64,000 nt of DNA, from contig CAJQUW010002005.1 of the NCBI GenBank assembly GCA_907163375.1, positions 106,613 to 170,612 on the forward strand. Reading direction: 5' to 3'. Positions within the stretch are counted from its first letter, which is position 1. Each line of letters begins with the position of its first letter. This document shows positions 1 through 11,460 of the stretch, in pieces. Origin of the DNA: Prostheceraeus crozeri. Taxonomy: Eukaryota; Platyhelminthes; Polycladida; Euryleptidae. The notes beneath the pieces were generated by a model. It had not been told where the DNA came from. It saw nothing but the letters and a program-made list of their open reading frames with translations, and did not search any database. Both the position numbers and the translations under genes were made by a program.

Positions 1-1050
1 CCTTGACAAATGACGTCAGGATCGCACCACTAAGTTTACACATCGAAGTAAGCAAATCCACACAGCAAATGAATATATCGACGTAGGAAAGAGATAAACG
101 GCGACAAGACGATTCCAAACGCAGCAAGTTTATCAGAAATACTTGAAGTTTAATGGTATTTCGACGCACAAATAACTTTCACTTGCAGAACGCCGGAGCA
201 GCGTCAGCACACAACCGTGTAGCGCAAAGGTTCTTTTTGTGCTGGTCCTTTTTAGCGCAAGTCCTGTTTGTGCTGACTTTCCTGTTTCCTGATGTCATTT
301 CATCGCAAAGGTTTGATCGTTAGTATGTTTCTTTTATTCTGTGATGAGATTTTCAAATCTATCGCTTCCCATTTCCCTATGCACTATGGGACAGTATGGC
401 TTGTTCGGTGACTCTTTTCGTCTTTGTTACGTGTACTGAATTCAAGGTGAACCACAAACGTTGCATGATGACGTGTATTGTTGCGGCCCCGTGTTCTTTG
501 CCAGCAAAAAATGTAGTTCAGCAGAAGAGGAAAGAAAAAGAGAATAACTTGAAAAAGGAAATTTAAGGTGTCAAAGCAACACCGCAGGCCAGGTGTTGCC
601 CACCACTGCATTAGGACTTCGTAATTCAAAGTATCCAATTACTGAACATCTTGCCTTCATTGGACTATTACAAATTACCATAATTCTTCAGTTTTCCCTA
701 TATTGCAATCAGCACGGGTATGCTTTCTTTGTGACAAGATCGATTGCCTTAGCATCCAACCATTGCCGTCTCTGTGACTTGAACGAGTGTAATTCTGACT
801 CCAGTCAGACAGCCGAGTCTTTGCCATTTCTTAAAACTTCAGCTAAATTTTCACATGTCCTACAGGAGTGCCTCACCTAGTAGAAATTGCTAGACATCTC
901 CGTCACCTGATTCTCATTTCAAATTCAACAAAAGCTTCACTTAGGTTCAGTACTCCCCTCGGTAGATCACCGTATCATGTTTTCTTGCAAGCAGAATTAC
1001 ACCGTCTACGCCATTTCGTTTAAGTATAGGCCTGTAGACCTGCAATTCGC
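1..1050. other. No gene recognised; short imperfect repeat near 215-310
   Basis: I find no supported gene in this stretch. Between about 215 and 310 a motif of roughly 30 bases starting AGCGCAA and ending TTTGTGCTG occurs twice in tandem, imperfectly. The open frames here are short, overlap on both strands and resemble nothing I know, so I leave them out. Confidence 0.4.
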
Positions 1051-2454
1051 ATGGTGTCCGTGCTCCCTGGAAAATCTTGAAATCCTGGAAAACTCCTGGA
1101 AAATAAAATTTTACCCTGGAAATCCTGGAATACTCCTTCAAATTTTGAGACTAATGAAAATGCTGAACCAATTTCACGCCACCTTTCAATCTTTTTTCGT
1201 CAATAACATTAGTTTCATGGTATGCATGCTCCTTAGGCATAGAACTTTGGGTAGACTTTCCCGGAATTTTTCAGAATAACAGAGGATTGGTCAGCCGATG
1301 CCTTAGACATGATGAGAAAACCTGACTACGTGCCAATTAAAGACAGTAGTGTTTTGCAAAAAGTTCATGACGATCGATTTGTACATACTTTCTAGGAGAA
1401 TGATGTCTGGCTTAGACCTACTTAAAATTACAGACCGATTAGAGCTTGCTTGTAGAAATTCTGCATAGCGGTGTATTATGAGCATATTATTTTATGATAC
1501 TCAAGAAATTTTATTTATATTGGTATTCGTCTTCTTCTTTACTTTAAAACATTAGTGGCATCAATTGCGATTAATTTTATATAAACTACATGTACAATGG
1601 TATAGTGTGGGTATATGTTTTCAAGAAGTAAACCGAACATTGTGAGGTAAACAATTCCATTTGTTCTACTGAGTAGGCCTACAGGATATATTATTACTCT
1701 TACATTGTCAAACTCATTATACATGCCGACAAATTTGATTCACAAAACCCTCCCTCATATCATGACATTTTGAAATAACATAAAGCTCGGAAAAGTTGTA
1801 CTTCCTGCTTGATATAATTACCGAGAAATTGCTTTATGCATTCGAGGAGGCTTCGCATGCGGCGCTTTAAACAGCTTAAATTCCACCAGTTGGCAAAAAT
1901 TTACCATAGTTGTGATCTTAAAAGGTTGGAGGTTTCGCCTGGGGCGCTTTAGAAATCATGTAAATTCTATTAGTTATACTCCCAAAAATGCTGGAGGCTT
2001 TAAAAACATCAAAATTCTACGAGTTGCACTCCCAAAAGGCTGGAGGTTTCGCCTGCGGTACTTTGCCTCAAAATGGTTGAGCTCTAATTAATTACTATAT
2101 ATGGCCTTAGTGCATTAATAATCAATGTATTTTCAGTCGCACCATAGGACCTATAGTGTATAGGTGCATAACATAAGGATTCATAACTATACATAGCTAC
2201 TATTCATTCTCACTACTATCTATTCTACTATCTATATATAATACTCGTACTATTCATAATTCTTGGATTACTTGTAATCATCTCAAAACTGAAAATGGGA
2301 CCCGGGAAAATTGACACATGGTCCCTACTAGAAGAGATCATCCTGTTTTTTTGTGAAAACGTGTTATTATCTCTATTTAAATTTGACCCTGAATTTTGGT
2401 AAATTTCCCTGGAAAACACCTGGAAATTTTCATTCAAATTTTCGCGGACACCAT
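1051..2454. mobile_element. Candidate non-autonomous DNA transposon with short terminal inverted repeats
   Basis: The left end reads ATGGTGTCCG (1051-1060) and its reverse complement CGGACACCAT lies at 2445-2454. Both ends are flanked by AATTCGC (1044-1050 and, one base past the right end, 2456-2462), which looks like a 6-7 bp target duplication. Just inside both ends are several CCTGGAAA motifs in the same orientation. No transposase is visible between the ends. Such CCTGGAAA-rich ends occur in hAT-like non-autonomous elements, but the superfamily is a guess. The inverted repeat is short, so the call is moderate. Confidence 0.45.
1846..2070. repeat. Imperfect tandem repeat of about 50-80 bp units
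   Basis: A motif opening GGAGG(T/C)TTCGC, followed by GCGGCGCTTT and later ACTCCCAAAA, recurs about four times with units of unequal length (roughly 82, 65 and 49 bases, then a partial one). It lies inside the candidate transposon at 1051-2454. The units are diverged, so this is an old array. Confidence 0.55.
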
Positions 2455-2510
2455 GAATTCGCCAAAACTAGCTGGAATGGTTCCCACACTTTTTGGGCAA
2501 AGTTCAATGT

Positions 2511-3700
2511 TAGAATCTCAGTGATTATCGATGAGAGTATCCACAAGTCGACAAATGAATGAAAACAGCGACTTCAGACCGGGATTCCTCAACATGCTTT
2601 ACAAATGAACTCCGCTAGCAATCGTAGCTTACATCAAAATGTAGCTGCGACCTGTTAACATGACCACTATTTTCACAAGTACAGATTTGAGACTATCACC
2701 GGTAATCTTGAATTGTACACGCTTGTAGATCTTGCAAGGAAATCATGCATCAGGCCAAAAGCTGTTGCGCATGGTCTTAAAGAAGCCCTTAGCATTTGAA
2801 ACTGTATCACCAAAAGGAATAAATTCTCCATCTCAGAACCTCGTCATGATGAACTCAGTTCGCTGCCATTGACAAGTTTGAGGAAATTGTGAAGAATTTT
2901 CATCAATTGACGGTGGACTCCGAATTCCACCTCCAATTTCCACACCATGCACTGATAAAACGCTTGGCTCTCCTTCAGTCACTGTCTGAAATGTCAAAAA
3001 GATCATTGCAACCTTGCAGGTCTTGATATCGGTATATCTTATTGACCAGATGATATCCCGGCTCCTGTCTAAAAACATCTCAACTAAATTATCCCTAGTA
3101 TTATCCATTCCAAACTTCAATAAATGTGTATCCACTGATGAGTTCCCTTTTTAGAAAGTAGTCTCCATGATTCCCTGATACCAAGGAAGTTTCTGATTCA
3201 TCACTTCCATCTAGTTGCCGTCTTATCAATATTTTGAAGCAGTGAAACGAACTTGCTATTGACTGCCTTGAAACTCAGAACTTGACGGTGAGTAAACTGG
3301 TGATGTATGCAGACGACATAACGCTCCTCATTCTAGTGAGCGACCAATGAGGAACATTCATCAAAGTCAGCACTTAAGCAGCGTTCTTATCAAACACCTT
3401 CAATGGGACTCTGAATGCTGCGCTATATGGCTTGTTTCTTTCAATCCTTCAAAAACTGAAGGGTATTCTGCATTCACAACTAAAAGGAGATGATGCCCAA
3501 CATGGCGTTAAGATCAAATGCAATAGAATCAGGGAACAATATTCCATCTCAATTCTTGGATTAACAGTTAGCCTACCATCGACTTGTCATTGAAGCCATG
3601 CATCCAGTTAATTAACAAACAGGCAGCTCAGCGCATTGGTAACCTCTCTCGTGCCAGTATCTCCATGGCTCGAAGGTTTCTATGAATTTCTGGATTTTTG
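2511..3700 (+). mobile_element. Non-LTR retrotransposon (LINE) reverse-transcriptase fragment, decayed
   Basis: Plus-strand frames show pieces typical of a LINE reverse transcriptase. Near 3035-3075 the translation reads PDDIPARLLKNIS, the conserved segment before the RT core. Near 3300-3330 it reads VMYADDITLL, with the YADD catalytic box intact at 3306-3317. Beyond that comes a stretch like NPSKTEGIL. Stops and frame changes interrupt the gene, and a segment between the first block and the YADD box appears deleted, so it cannot make a working enzyme. A related copy of the same family lies at the window end (about 63200-64000). The 677 bases from about 2511 to 3188 recur without visible change at 5475-6152. 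The clade (CR1/L2/jockey-like) is uncertain. Confidence 0.75.
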
Positions 3701-4100
3701 GGATTTTCACAATTTTCTGGTGAGGTCAAGAGATTGGTGCAAATATTCATTTAAAAAATATAAGACCATATCCCCACACCCTGGACTTAGCCTTTTTTGA
3801 CCCGAATGCCGATGAAGATGGATCAGCTTATCTCATGGTCATGTAGAGTCGTACTAATACGCATAGTTATCTTGATGAATTAAGCTGCAACACTTCATTG
3901 CTTTGTATAATGAGATGATGTGCACTAGCTAATAAATACCTATTTACTCGTAGCTAATGTGTTTTATCTATACATGCTTGTTGCTTATTCTTGCATGCTA
4001 ATCATGTGATCTCGCTTTCTGATTTTTCATTAGGACCGCTTGACATTTACAAGAGTCACATTCTGACTGATTTTTTTCCTTTTAATAGGTCAGTGAAACG
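3700..4100 (+). other. Upstream region of phosphomannomutase with a candidate 5'UTR splice acceptor
   Basis: There is no gene here other than the PMM 5' side. Just before the start codon a pyrimidine-rich run ends in TTTTAATAG (AG at 4087-4088), leaving 12 bases before the ATG at 4101. This looks like a 3' splice site, so the start codon may sit near the beginning of exon 2 of the transcript, with a noncoding first exon upstream that I cannot place. No promoter motif stands out. Confidence 0.45.
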
Positions 4101-4157
4101 ATGGGGAAAACGATATGCGTATTCGATGTAGATGGCACCCTCACACCATCACGAAAC
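4101..4157 (+). CDS. PMM2: Phosphomannomutase, coding exon 1
   Basis: This exon encodes the N-terminus (19 codons), reading MGKTICVFDVDGTLTPSRN. The DVDGT motif is the catalytic signature of the HAD-superfamily phosphomannomutases: the first Asp (residue 9) is the phosphorylated nucleophile and the second (residue 11) the general acid. The enzyme is cytosolic and interconverts mannose-6-phosphate and mannose-1-phosphate, feeding GDP-mannose and dolichol-linked glycan synthesis. The ATG was chosen because it gives the usual short leader before DVDGT. The donor GTAAGT follows at 4158, and the exon ends on a codon boundary (phase 0). PMM1 and PMM2 cannot be told apart in an invertebrate sequence, so the symbol denotes the family. 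Confidence 0.93.
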
Positions 4158-5002
4158 GTAAGTTATAATTGTGCCAGGATTTCTTCGATATCTAGTTCCA
4201 GTCTTAAGTATTTACTTCTGCTCTTAAACACTTATTTCATTTTGGCACCATTGGTGCAACTATGATATCTATCGTAAAACTAATTTTTCAACAATTTCTG
4301 AAAAAATTGAAACATCTGTAGAAATCAGAATTCAAAATTATTAAAAAACTTACGCGGTTTAAGAACAACTGGAGATGAGAGTTATTATTATTAATTGATT
4401 TAATTCTAAGTAATTTTTGAGAATTAGGTGGACAGCGACTGAGAATTTATATATATGTAGTGCTATGTCAAACTTCCATGCATCATAGTAATGATAATCA
4501 TGATAAATGTTGATCTGGCGATCCAATGCACACCCATACTCGGTTTTTGAACTGAATTTTGCTTTTCACTCAGCACATCACATCATTAAATTGCGTTTAT
4601 CGATATGGTAAATTTAAAGCATCAAACAAGTACAGTTATAAATAAATTGCATATACATCTGGATGATTTTTTCATGATTGTTACAACCTGGTCACAAAAA
4701 GAATTGTATTCGGACAATCAAAGTTATATACAGAGCAATAGCATGATGTAAACCTAGTAAGCACGTTGCTGAAATATGAAACAGTGAAATGGCGAACAAT
4801 TAACTATATATGACCAGATAAAACTAAAGAAAGCAAGAAAATACAGAAATATACATAGAAGCAAAATGATTTTACGTTCTTTGTGTCAATAAATGGATTC
4901 GGTCAGTTGTTATTCAGGTAAGATTTTTTGTAAGTCTTAATTTCATAATATTTTCAGAATATCGTCACATGCTTCATTGAATATGCCATTTTTTGACTAA
5001 AA

Positions 5003-5457
5003 GATATCACTGTAATTAGTAAATCATAATTACTATTCTGGTCATTCTTTCGGATCATATTTTTGGACTACTTAAGCCAGTTTAGTTAATCCACGCTAGG
5101 AGGACTTACGAAAATTGGAAAAAATGGAACACGTTATGGATGCAAGCATTAACGCTGTGACGTTATGGAGCTTGTGAGAACATGCAATATTTCGGCTGAT
5201 GAATGAGAACTGCATTCACCAGTTATCAGCGATTAGCGATGCTTTCCATTCCTTGCTGATGCTAGAGGCGAAGCTCAAATCGTTATTAGAATAAACCGTC
5301 CTTAACATATGAAAAGCAAATACTATTTACCAATTGCCGGCATCATAGATGATCACAAGACTGTCAGCTTAATACCTCTATACTACTCGCAGTGACTTGT
5401 CTATTAATCGACATCATCCAAACGTATGGAGTTTCACTAGTCATAGGAAGTCCTTTT
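5003..5457. repeat. Block A, first copy of a duplication in PMM intron 1
   Basis: This ~455-bp block matches 6169-6616 over its whole length, with a few substitutions and a 7-bp length difference near 5220. The two copies flank block B (5475-6152). Neither copy has coding potential or an end structure I recognise. Confidence 0.85.
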
Positions 5458-5474
5458 CTATGACTATGAAGTCA

Positions 5475-6152
5475 TAGAATCTCAGTGATTATCGATGAGA
5501 GTATCCACAAGTCGACAAATGAATGAAAACAGCGACTTCAGACCGGGATTCCTCAACATGCTTTACAAATGAACTCCGCTAGCAATCGTAGCTTACATCA
5601 AAATGTAGCTGCGACCTGTTAACATGACCACTATTTTCACAAGTACAGATTTGAGACTATCACCGGTAATCTTGAATTGTACACGCTTGTAGATCTTGCA
5701 AGGAAATCATGCATCAGGCCAAAAGCTGTTGCGCATGGTCTTAAAGAAGCCCTTAGCATTTGAAACTGTATCACCAAAAGGAATAAATTCTCCATCTCAG
5801 AACCTCGTCATGATGAACTCAGTTCGCTGCCATTGACAAGTTTGAGGAAATTGTGAAGAATTTTCATCAATTGACGGTGGACTCCGAATTCCACCTCCAA
5901 TTTCCACACCATGCACTGATAAAACGCTTGGCTCTCCTTCAGTCACTGTCTGAAATGTCAAAAAGATCATTGCAACCTTGCAGGTCTTGATATCGGTATA
6001 TCTTATTGACCAGATGATATCCCGGCTCCTGTCTAAAAACATCTCAACTAAATTATCCCTAGTATTATCCATTCCAAACTTCAATAAATGTGTATCCACT
6101 GATGAGTTCCCTTTTTAGAAAGTAGTCTCCATGATTCCCTGATACCAAGGAA
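5475..6152 (+). repeat. Block B, apparently identical copy of LINE segment 2511-3188
   Basis: Reading base by base I see no difference from 2511-3188 (constant offset 2964). It holds the pre-RT part of the LINE, including the PDDIPARLLK region, and stops short of the YADD box. The 100-residue minus-strand open frame present in both copies is the antisense of LINE sequence, not a gene. Block A copies sit immediately on both sides. Confidence 0.9.
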
Positions 6153-6168
6153 TCAAGATATCAAGGAA

Positions 6169-6616
6169 GATATCACTGTAATTAGTAAATCATAATTACT
6201 ATTCTGGTCATTCTTTCGGATCATATTTTTGGACTACTTAAGCCAGTTTAGTTAATCCACGCTAGGAGGACTTACGAAAATTGGAAAAAATGGAGCACGT
6301 TATTGATGCAAGCATTAACGCTGTGACATTATAGAGCTTGTGAGAGCATGCAATATTTCGGCTGATGAATGAGAATTGCATTCATCAGCGATTAGCGATG
6401 CTTTCCATTCCTTGCTGATGCTAGAGGCGAAGCTCAAATCGTTATTAGAATAAACCGTCCTTAACATATGAAAAACTAATACTATTTACCAATTGCCGGC
6501 ATCATAGATGATCACAAGACTGTCAGCTTAATACCTCTATACTACTCGCAGTGACTTGTCTATTAATCGACATCATCCAAACGTATGGAGTTTCACTAGT
6601 CATAGGAAGTCCTTTT
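6169..6616. repeat. Block A, second copy
   Basis: This is the partner of 5003-5457. Substitutions around 6293-6350 and a 7-bp deletion show that the two A copies have diverged by a small amount, while the B copies have not. Confidence 0.85.
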
Positions 6617-7198
6617 AATTTCTTGACTAATTCTCATGAGATATCTTTGAAATCATGTTAATGCCGGTTGAAGAATACAATTATTCAGATTACAGATTAT
6701 TCATTTCAATTAAGCCATTAAGCAGGCATTTAATCAAAACTTAAATTTAATTGTAGAAGATGTGTGAAATTTCTGATCCTCCGCATCTAATGTGTGCAGG
6801 CAAACATTTCAGATGACTTGTGGATAATAAACAAAAAATGTCACTCTGCGACCATTATTATTTCATTACGATGCGACACGAATCCATTTTTATACTCAAT
6901 TTACTACATCATGTTCTGCACACCATTTTTGACATCTAGCAAAGTGCTTTATACTCGTAAAATCTATTTATTTTTTCGATGAACAATTTATATCAAAATC
7001 CTCTATGTCTGATTCATAACTGTCAGTTGACTAAACTTTTAGCGGATTTAAGATACACATATTGGTCAACTTTCATTTTCTTGAAAATAGTTTTTCATCA
7101 AATCTCTTTTTATGTCCTTGCCAGAGGCGTTTCTGTTCCACACTCATCAGTTTGCATAGCGAATCTCCATTCTATAAAATTGTATTTACTTTCTCCAG

Positions 7199-7390
7199 GT
7201 TATTAAACCAGAAACGATGAACTATCTTCAAGAACTTCGAAAGCGCGTGCCTTTGGCTCTGGTCAGTGGCTCGGATTTAGTGAAGATCCTTGAACAGATG
7301 GGTGGAGGTGACTCAATGCAGAAATTTGATTTCATGTTCACTGAAAATGGATTAGTTGCACATAAAATGGGCGAACCTATCGGTCAAATG
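7199..7390 (+). CDS. PMM2: Phosphomannomutase, coding exon 2
   Basis: This exon has 64 codons, entered at phase 0 after the acceptor TTTCTCCAG and left at phase 0 before GTAAGG. It encodes the first part of the core HAD domain after the nucleophile loop. It begins VIKPETMNYLQEL, then has the conserved VSGSD motif near residues 41-45 (the Ser/Thr-bearing HAD motif II that holds the phosphate) and FTENGLVAHK near residues 66-75, matching the FPENGLVAYK of human PMM2. The exon joins exon 1 and exon 3 with no missing residues relative to the human protein. Intron 1 is about 3.0 kb and intron 2 about 11.7 kb; both are full of repeats. Confidence 0.95.
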
Positions 7391-8111
7391 GTAAGGATTA
7401 CTTATTAAGTTTTGTGATGCGGACAGTGATAAATATCCTGCTGCTCTTACTTATACCTCTAAGTAGGTAAGAGTAACTGTGCACCTGTTGGTTTGGAAAT
7501 TGTCACTGCTATATGCATGCAATTAAGCATCTATGACAACATTTCTGACGTCTTATTCAATGTTGAGCTACTGCTAGTTGTTTACATGCGGCTCTCCATC
7601 AGAAAGATATTGATTATTCGATTTTATTGATACAGTTAATTGATCATATGATTTCCACATGACTCCTACATCAGCCCATAATGCGTTTGGAAATATGTCC
7701 GTACGATTGGAAACCCTAATCTTAAAAAGTTATGTGTTATCATGAGTTGAAGGAGGCTGACTAGGGGAAACGTCTTCAATATTTCATGTGGTTTAGACAG
7801 TCTCTTGATAACTTTATTGTTATATTTTGAACAACCTATTCTTATATGAGGAAGCTCCGTTGTTGGGTCCATTGATCAGGTGATCAAGTTAATTTCCCTT
7901 ATTTTCCATTATTCTTCGATCAATCATTCAGTGTGGGAAAATGCTGAGAGGAACCGATTCTTCCTCTTCCTAAAGCCCTCATGTAAGTTACCTCTGCCCA
8001 TATCCGGTCTACGAAGTCACCGAATCTGAGTACGTTAGGCTTCTATTGATGAGGAGCAACAAAGGAAAGGGTTTTCAAAAAAGAAGCCATGCAACCTGAA
8101 AAGCTGAGACT

Positions 8112-8148
8112 GTACATTCCTTCGCATTCCGAATGCGAAGGAATGTAC
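8112..8148. repeat. Perfect inverted repeat, 18-bp arms with 1-nt centre
   Basis: GTACATTCCTTCGCATTC (8112-8129) is followed by a single C and then its exact reverse complement (8131-8148). A run rich in TTCCGTTATTT follows to about 8245. A similar TTTCCGTT-rich run with a GGGAACCCTGCATTCGGAA flank lies at about 11895-11970, so both may be remnants of one repeat family. The palindrome lies deep in PMM intron 2, far from any exon. Confidence 0.85.
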
Positions 8149-9639
8149 CCAGAGTTCCGTTATTTCCGTTATTTTCCGCTTTTTCGAAAATTGTCCTTTA
8201 TTTCTCGTTTTTTACCAATTTTTCCGTTATTTCCTTTTTTCTTCACATTGTCATATGTATATTGCAAAATGCTACTGAATCTTGTTACCATATTCCTGGA
8301 ACGTTCATAGTAACATTCAAATAAGTAGATTAAAGTGAAATGCGCTTAAGTACGATGATAATCTTAATCTCTCGCTTTAAGTGTGAATATAATATGATTT
8401 TGAGGAGGTTCTACAAAGGGAATATTAACGTATGCGTTTACAAGTATGGGATGTTTCTGATGAAATCGAAAAATCTTTTCTATTTTTGCTGCTCCTGCAT
8501 CATATCATCACAATCTGGGCTGTTTGTAGAAACATGGAGATCAATTCAGCAAAAGAAGGACAAGCTTTGAATGCACAAATTTCTTCTGAATTCTTCAAAT
8601 CCGTTTAAGGGTGCAAAACTCAATGTAATCCTACTTTTTAGCTTTTTATCATTTCTGAACACACCGTTAAAATATTGCGCTCGTACTTTCATGGACCAAA
8701 TATTTGTGGTGCTTCTATTTTTTATGTTCATATAATCTATCATTTAGTACAAAAGTGCATTTTACAGATGCATCCACATTTAGTGAACAATAGGTCTATG
8801 GCAGTATTACTGTATCAAGTCCTTCACTACATCTTAACCCTCATCGGCACACCTGTCTACCTGTGTAGACGCCATGTTTTTTGAAACAATGTAACTTCAA
8901 AAATGGTGATATCTTGATGAAATATATTTTCCATGCTTATTTTTTAAGTATTATACTATCCTTAGAATTTCAGATCTAAAATCAATTTCGGTCATGTCAG
9001 ATACGCATTACAATCATATTCGGAAGACAATAATTAAGCTCTTGGTTCTGTTTGAGTGTCAGGCGTGCTTATTTGTCTGAGAGAACATTTTACGGAAGTT
9101 CTTTTATGGGTCACAACGGTCAAAGTTCGTTTGGTCAAGTGAAGGATTGCCACAATAAAAACTATTGCACATGCAGATGCATCATGTTGCATTTGTGTTT
9201 TGTAAGTGACAGTCTGAAAGATATTCTACAGGTTATGTGGCGCTGGTCAGTCGAAGAAGTCAAAGCCCACTCCGCATTGGTTGAATCATTGCATAAGAAG
9301 AATTGGTTCATACATGATAGAAATATTTACTTCCAACTTCGGTAGGATATCATCGATCATTATTCTACGAAATTCAGCGACGTTCAATAGATTGGCGATC
9401 AACCTAAACCTTAATTTGGTGCCTGTCTGCATGATATTATCATAACATGCTCACATGAATAGTGAAATTAATTGTTTCGAAATTTTTTTTTGAAGCTATG
9501 AAGTTCAATTACTGAACATAATCGAACATTTTTCAATAGTAAGTACTCACGATGGTACTATTTAGTAGATGCTCATTGCTCATTGCAATTCATGAAGAAT
9601 GTGAACCTAGGTAGCCTCACTTTTTGCTTTATCCGTTTA

Positions 9640-10485
9640 ACGTCCTTTACTCCATCTCCGTTGGGTTGGACGATGATTCTTCATGGAATGCCTCCAGGTG
9701 TTCAGATCGAGGGTTGCGGCTTCTTTGAGGCCCAATTGGCGACAGTCTGCGGACACTGCTTCTTCCCAGATCTTCTTTGGGCGGTCTCTTGTTGATTCGC
9801 TGATCTTCATTTTCCATACTTTCTTCACCCAATCGCTGCTATCTTTCCGCCGTATCATCGCAATCTGCGCACCCTCATCTCCCCATCGACCGACAGCAGG
9901 CTCAGGCACACCAGAAGGTCTTCGCTGGCCACTCTATCTTCGAGAGACACTCCACACATTCATCTGATCATCCTTCTGTCTGCTACCTCCATTCTCCTCT
10001 TTTCTACAGCTGTCAGAACCCATGTCTCTCTTCCGTAAGTCATACAGGCTCTGACGCATGAGTCGTAAATCTTGCCCTTCATCCAGTATGGAGTAGAACA
10101 ACTGGTCAGGGTAGGCGATATCTCTCGGAATTTCGCCCCCCCCCCCAGCCACTCAATTCGCGCAGTCACAGCTGCCTCCGTTCCACCAACGGAATCCAAC
10201 ATGTCTCCCAAGTATCAGAAACGATTAACAGTGTTGCATCTGAGCATCTCCTGCCCTCTTCACTTGTTAATAATTGTGCCAATTCTTTCCTTCTCTCTTG
10301 AGATTTCCAAATGATCTTGCGGGCATTCTCCTTTGCCTTTGCATATTCTTCTTTAATCACTTTTCGTCTTCAGTTCTCTTCCATATGGCGAATCGCATTC
10401 TCTTTTCTTCCACTGCTGCGTCTACTTCTTCGCACCACCATGTGTCAGTGTGTAACTTGGTGCGCACTTCGTCTTGCCGCTAAGT
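9640..10485 (-). mobile_element. Non-LTR retrotransposon, minus strand, with the RT core deleted
   Basis: Read on the minus strand from about 10480, the linker between endonuclease and RT appears first (DTWWCEEVDAAVEEKRMRF, then VIKEEYAKAKENARK). The sequence then jumps to the C-terminal part: YLGDMLDSVGGTEAAVTARI near 10210-10150, KGKIYDSCVRACMTYGRETW near 10090-10030, and RPKKIWEEAVSADCRQLGL near 9790-9730. The whole palm domain is missing, so this is an internal deletion. Several frame changes occur, one next to an 11-C homopolymer at about 10137-10147. The 3' end lies near 9640. The element is dead. The clade is uncertain; these C-terminal motifs are widespread in invertebrate endonuclease-type LINEs. 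Confidence 0.8.
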
Positions 10486-10940
10486 GAAATAAGAAATGTA
10501 AGTCTAGCTCTAGATTATGTATTCAACAACTCAAATATTCTATTCTTCATTTTTGTCGCATTAATGTGAATTAATCTGTAAACGAAATTAAAATCTTTTT
10601 CAAATCAATCGTATTGGTGGCGTTATCAAAGTGCCGATTACGAGTGAGCTGCTCAAAGTTGAGAAGAACGGTAGAGCACATGCAAAAAGCGAGCGGTGAA
10701 TTTCGACGAGATCAGCAAACGTCTTCTATCGAACGACAAAGCTTGGAAAAAGAAAGGAAAGAAATATTAAATGGAATCGAAGTTGCTGATCTTCAGACAG
10801 AAGAAGGAAACTCTTGACGGGAGACTGCTGTCGACAGTGGATATATAAAAAGAGAAGATCATGCATGGACAGGAATTGACTCACACGAGTTTGAAAAGAA
10901 AGAAGGAACTTAAAAGTGGAATTGGATGGTGTAAATCAAA
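10486..10940 (+). other. Between two LINE remnants; one unrecognised charged open frame
   Basis: A 67-codon open frame at 10614-10817 is rich in Arg, Lys, Glu and Gln and could form a coiled coil. I do not recognise it and it has no clear splice sites, so I do not call it a gene. Nothing else stands out. Confidence 0.3.
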
Positions 10941-11460
10941 ATGACAATGACTTTACTCACTCTCACTCACTCATCCCTTTTTGCGTCCTTTTCTTTCAGA
11001 AGATGCTGGGTTAAACGTTAGCTGCTTGAGTATGGACTTCCATTTCGGTGTATCACGGGCGTCCGCTTCCTGGGATCCAACACGTTTGAGGTCATCTCCA
11101 CTTGTTCCCAGGTCTTCTTTTGTCTTCCTGCTCCTGTCTTACCATCTACTTCCATCCACATAACTTTTCTGATCCACTCTGTCTCATCCCTTCTTACCAC
11201 GTGGCCAAACCGACGAAGTATTTGCCTTCTCGTGACGTCTGTTTTCAAGACCCATTGCTTTTCTGATGCTGTCATTCGATTTCCTGTCCGATAGTCTGAC
11301 ACCACACATTCACCTTAGCATTCGCATCTCCTCACGCTCAAGTCTTCTCATCGGATGAAAGCAACGGCCATGACTCGCAACTTATAAAGCATAGCTTGCC
11401 GCACACAGGCTCCATATACGCGCCCTTGGTTCTCAAAGATGGCTCTTCAGTAGATTCCAA
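10940..11460 (-). mobile_element. Second LINE C-terminal fragment, minus strand, with simple-repeat tail
   Basis: The minus-strand translation shows RRLEREEMRML then CGVRLSDR near 11345-11275, followed by RRQILRRFGHVVRRDETEW, VMWMEVDGKTGAGRQKKTW and, after a frame change, DTPKWKSILKQL near 11070-11030. This is the C-terminal tail of the same broad class of LINE as 9640-10485. A GAGTGAGT-type simple repeat follows at about 10960-10975 (3' side on the minus strand), typical of a LINE 3' tail. It is 5'-truncated. Confidence 0.75.

Noticed and set aside
2833-3135. 100-codon minus-strand frame, identical at 5797-6099
   Set aside because: It is antisense to a LINE RT segment (plus strand reads PDDIPARLLK), and the identity comes from duplicated block B, not from conservation of a protein.
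5003-6616. Block A copies as long terminal repeats of a retroelement
   Set aside because: The interior is only a 677-bp LINE piece with no matching coding region or priming site, and the A copies lack typical terminal dinucleotides.
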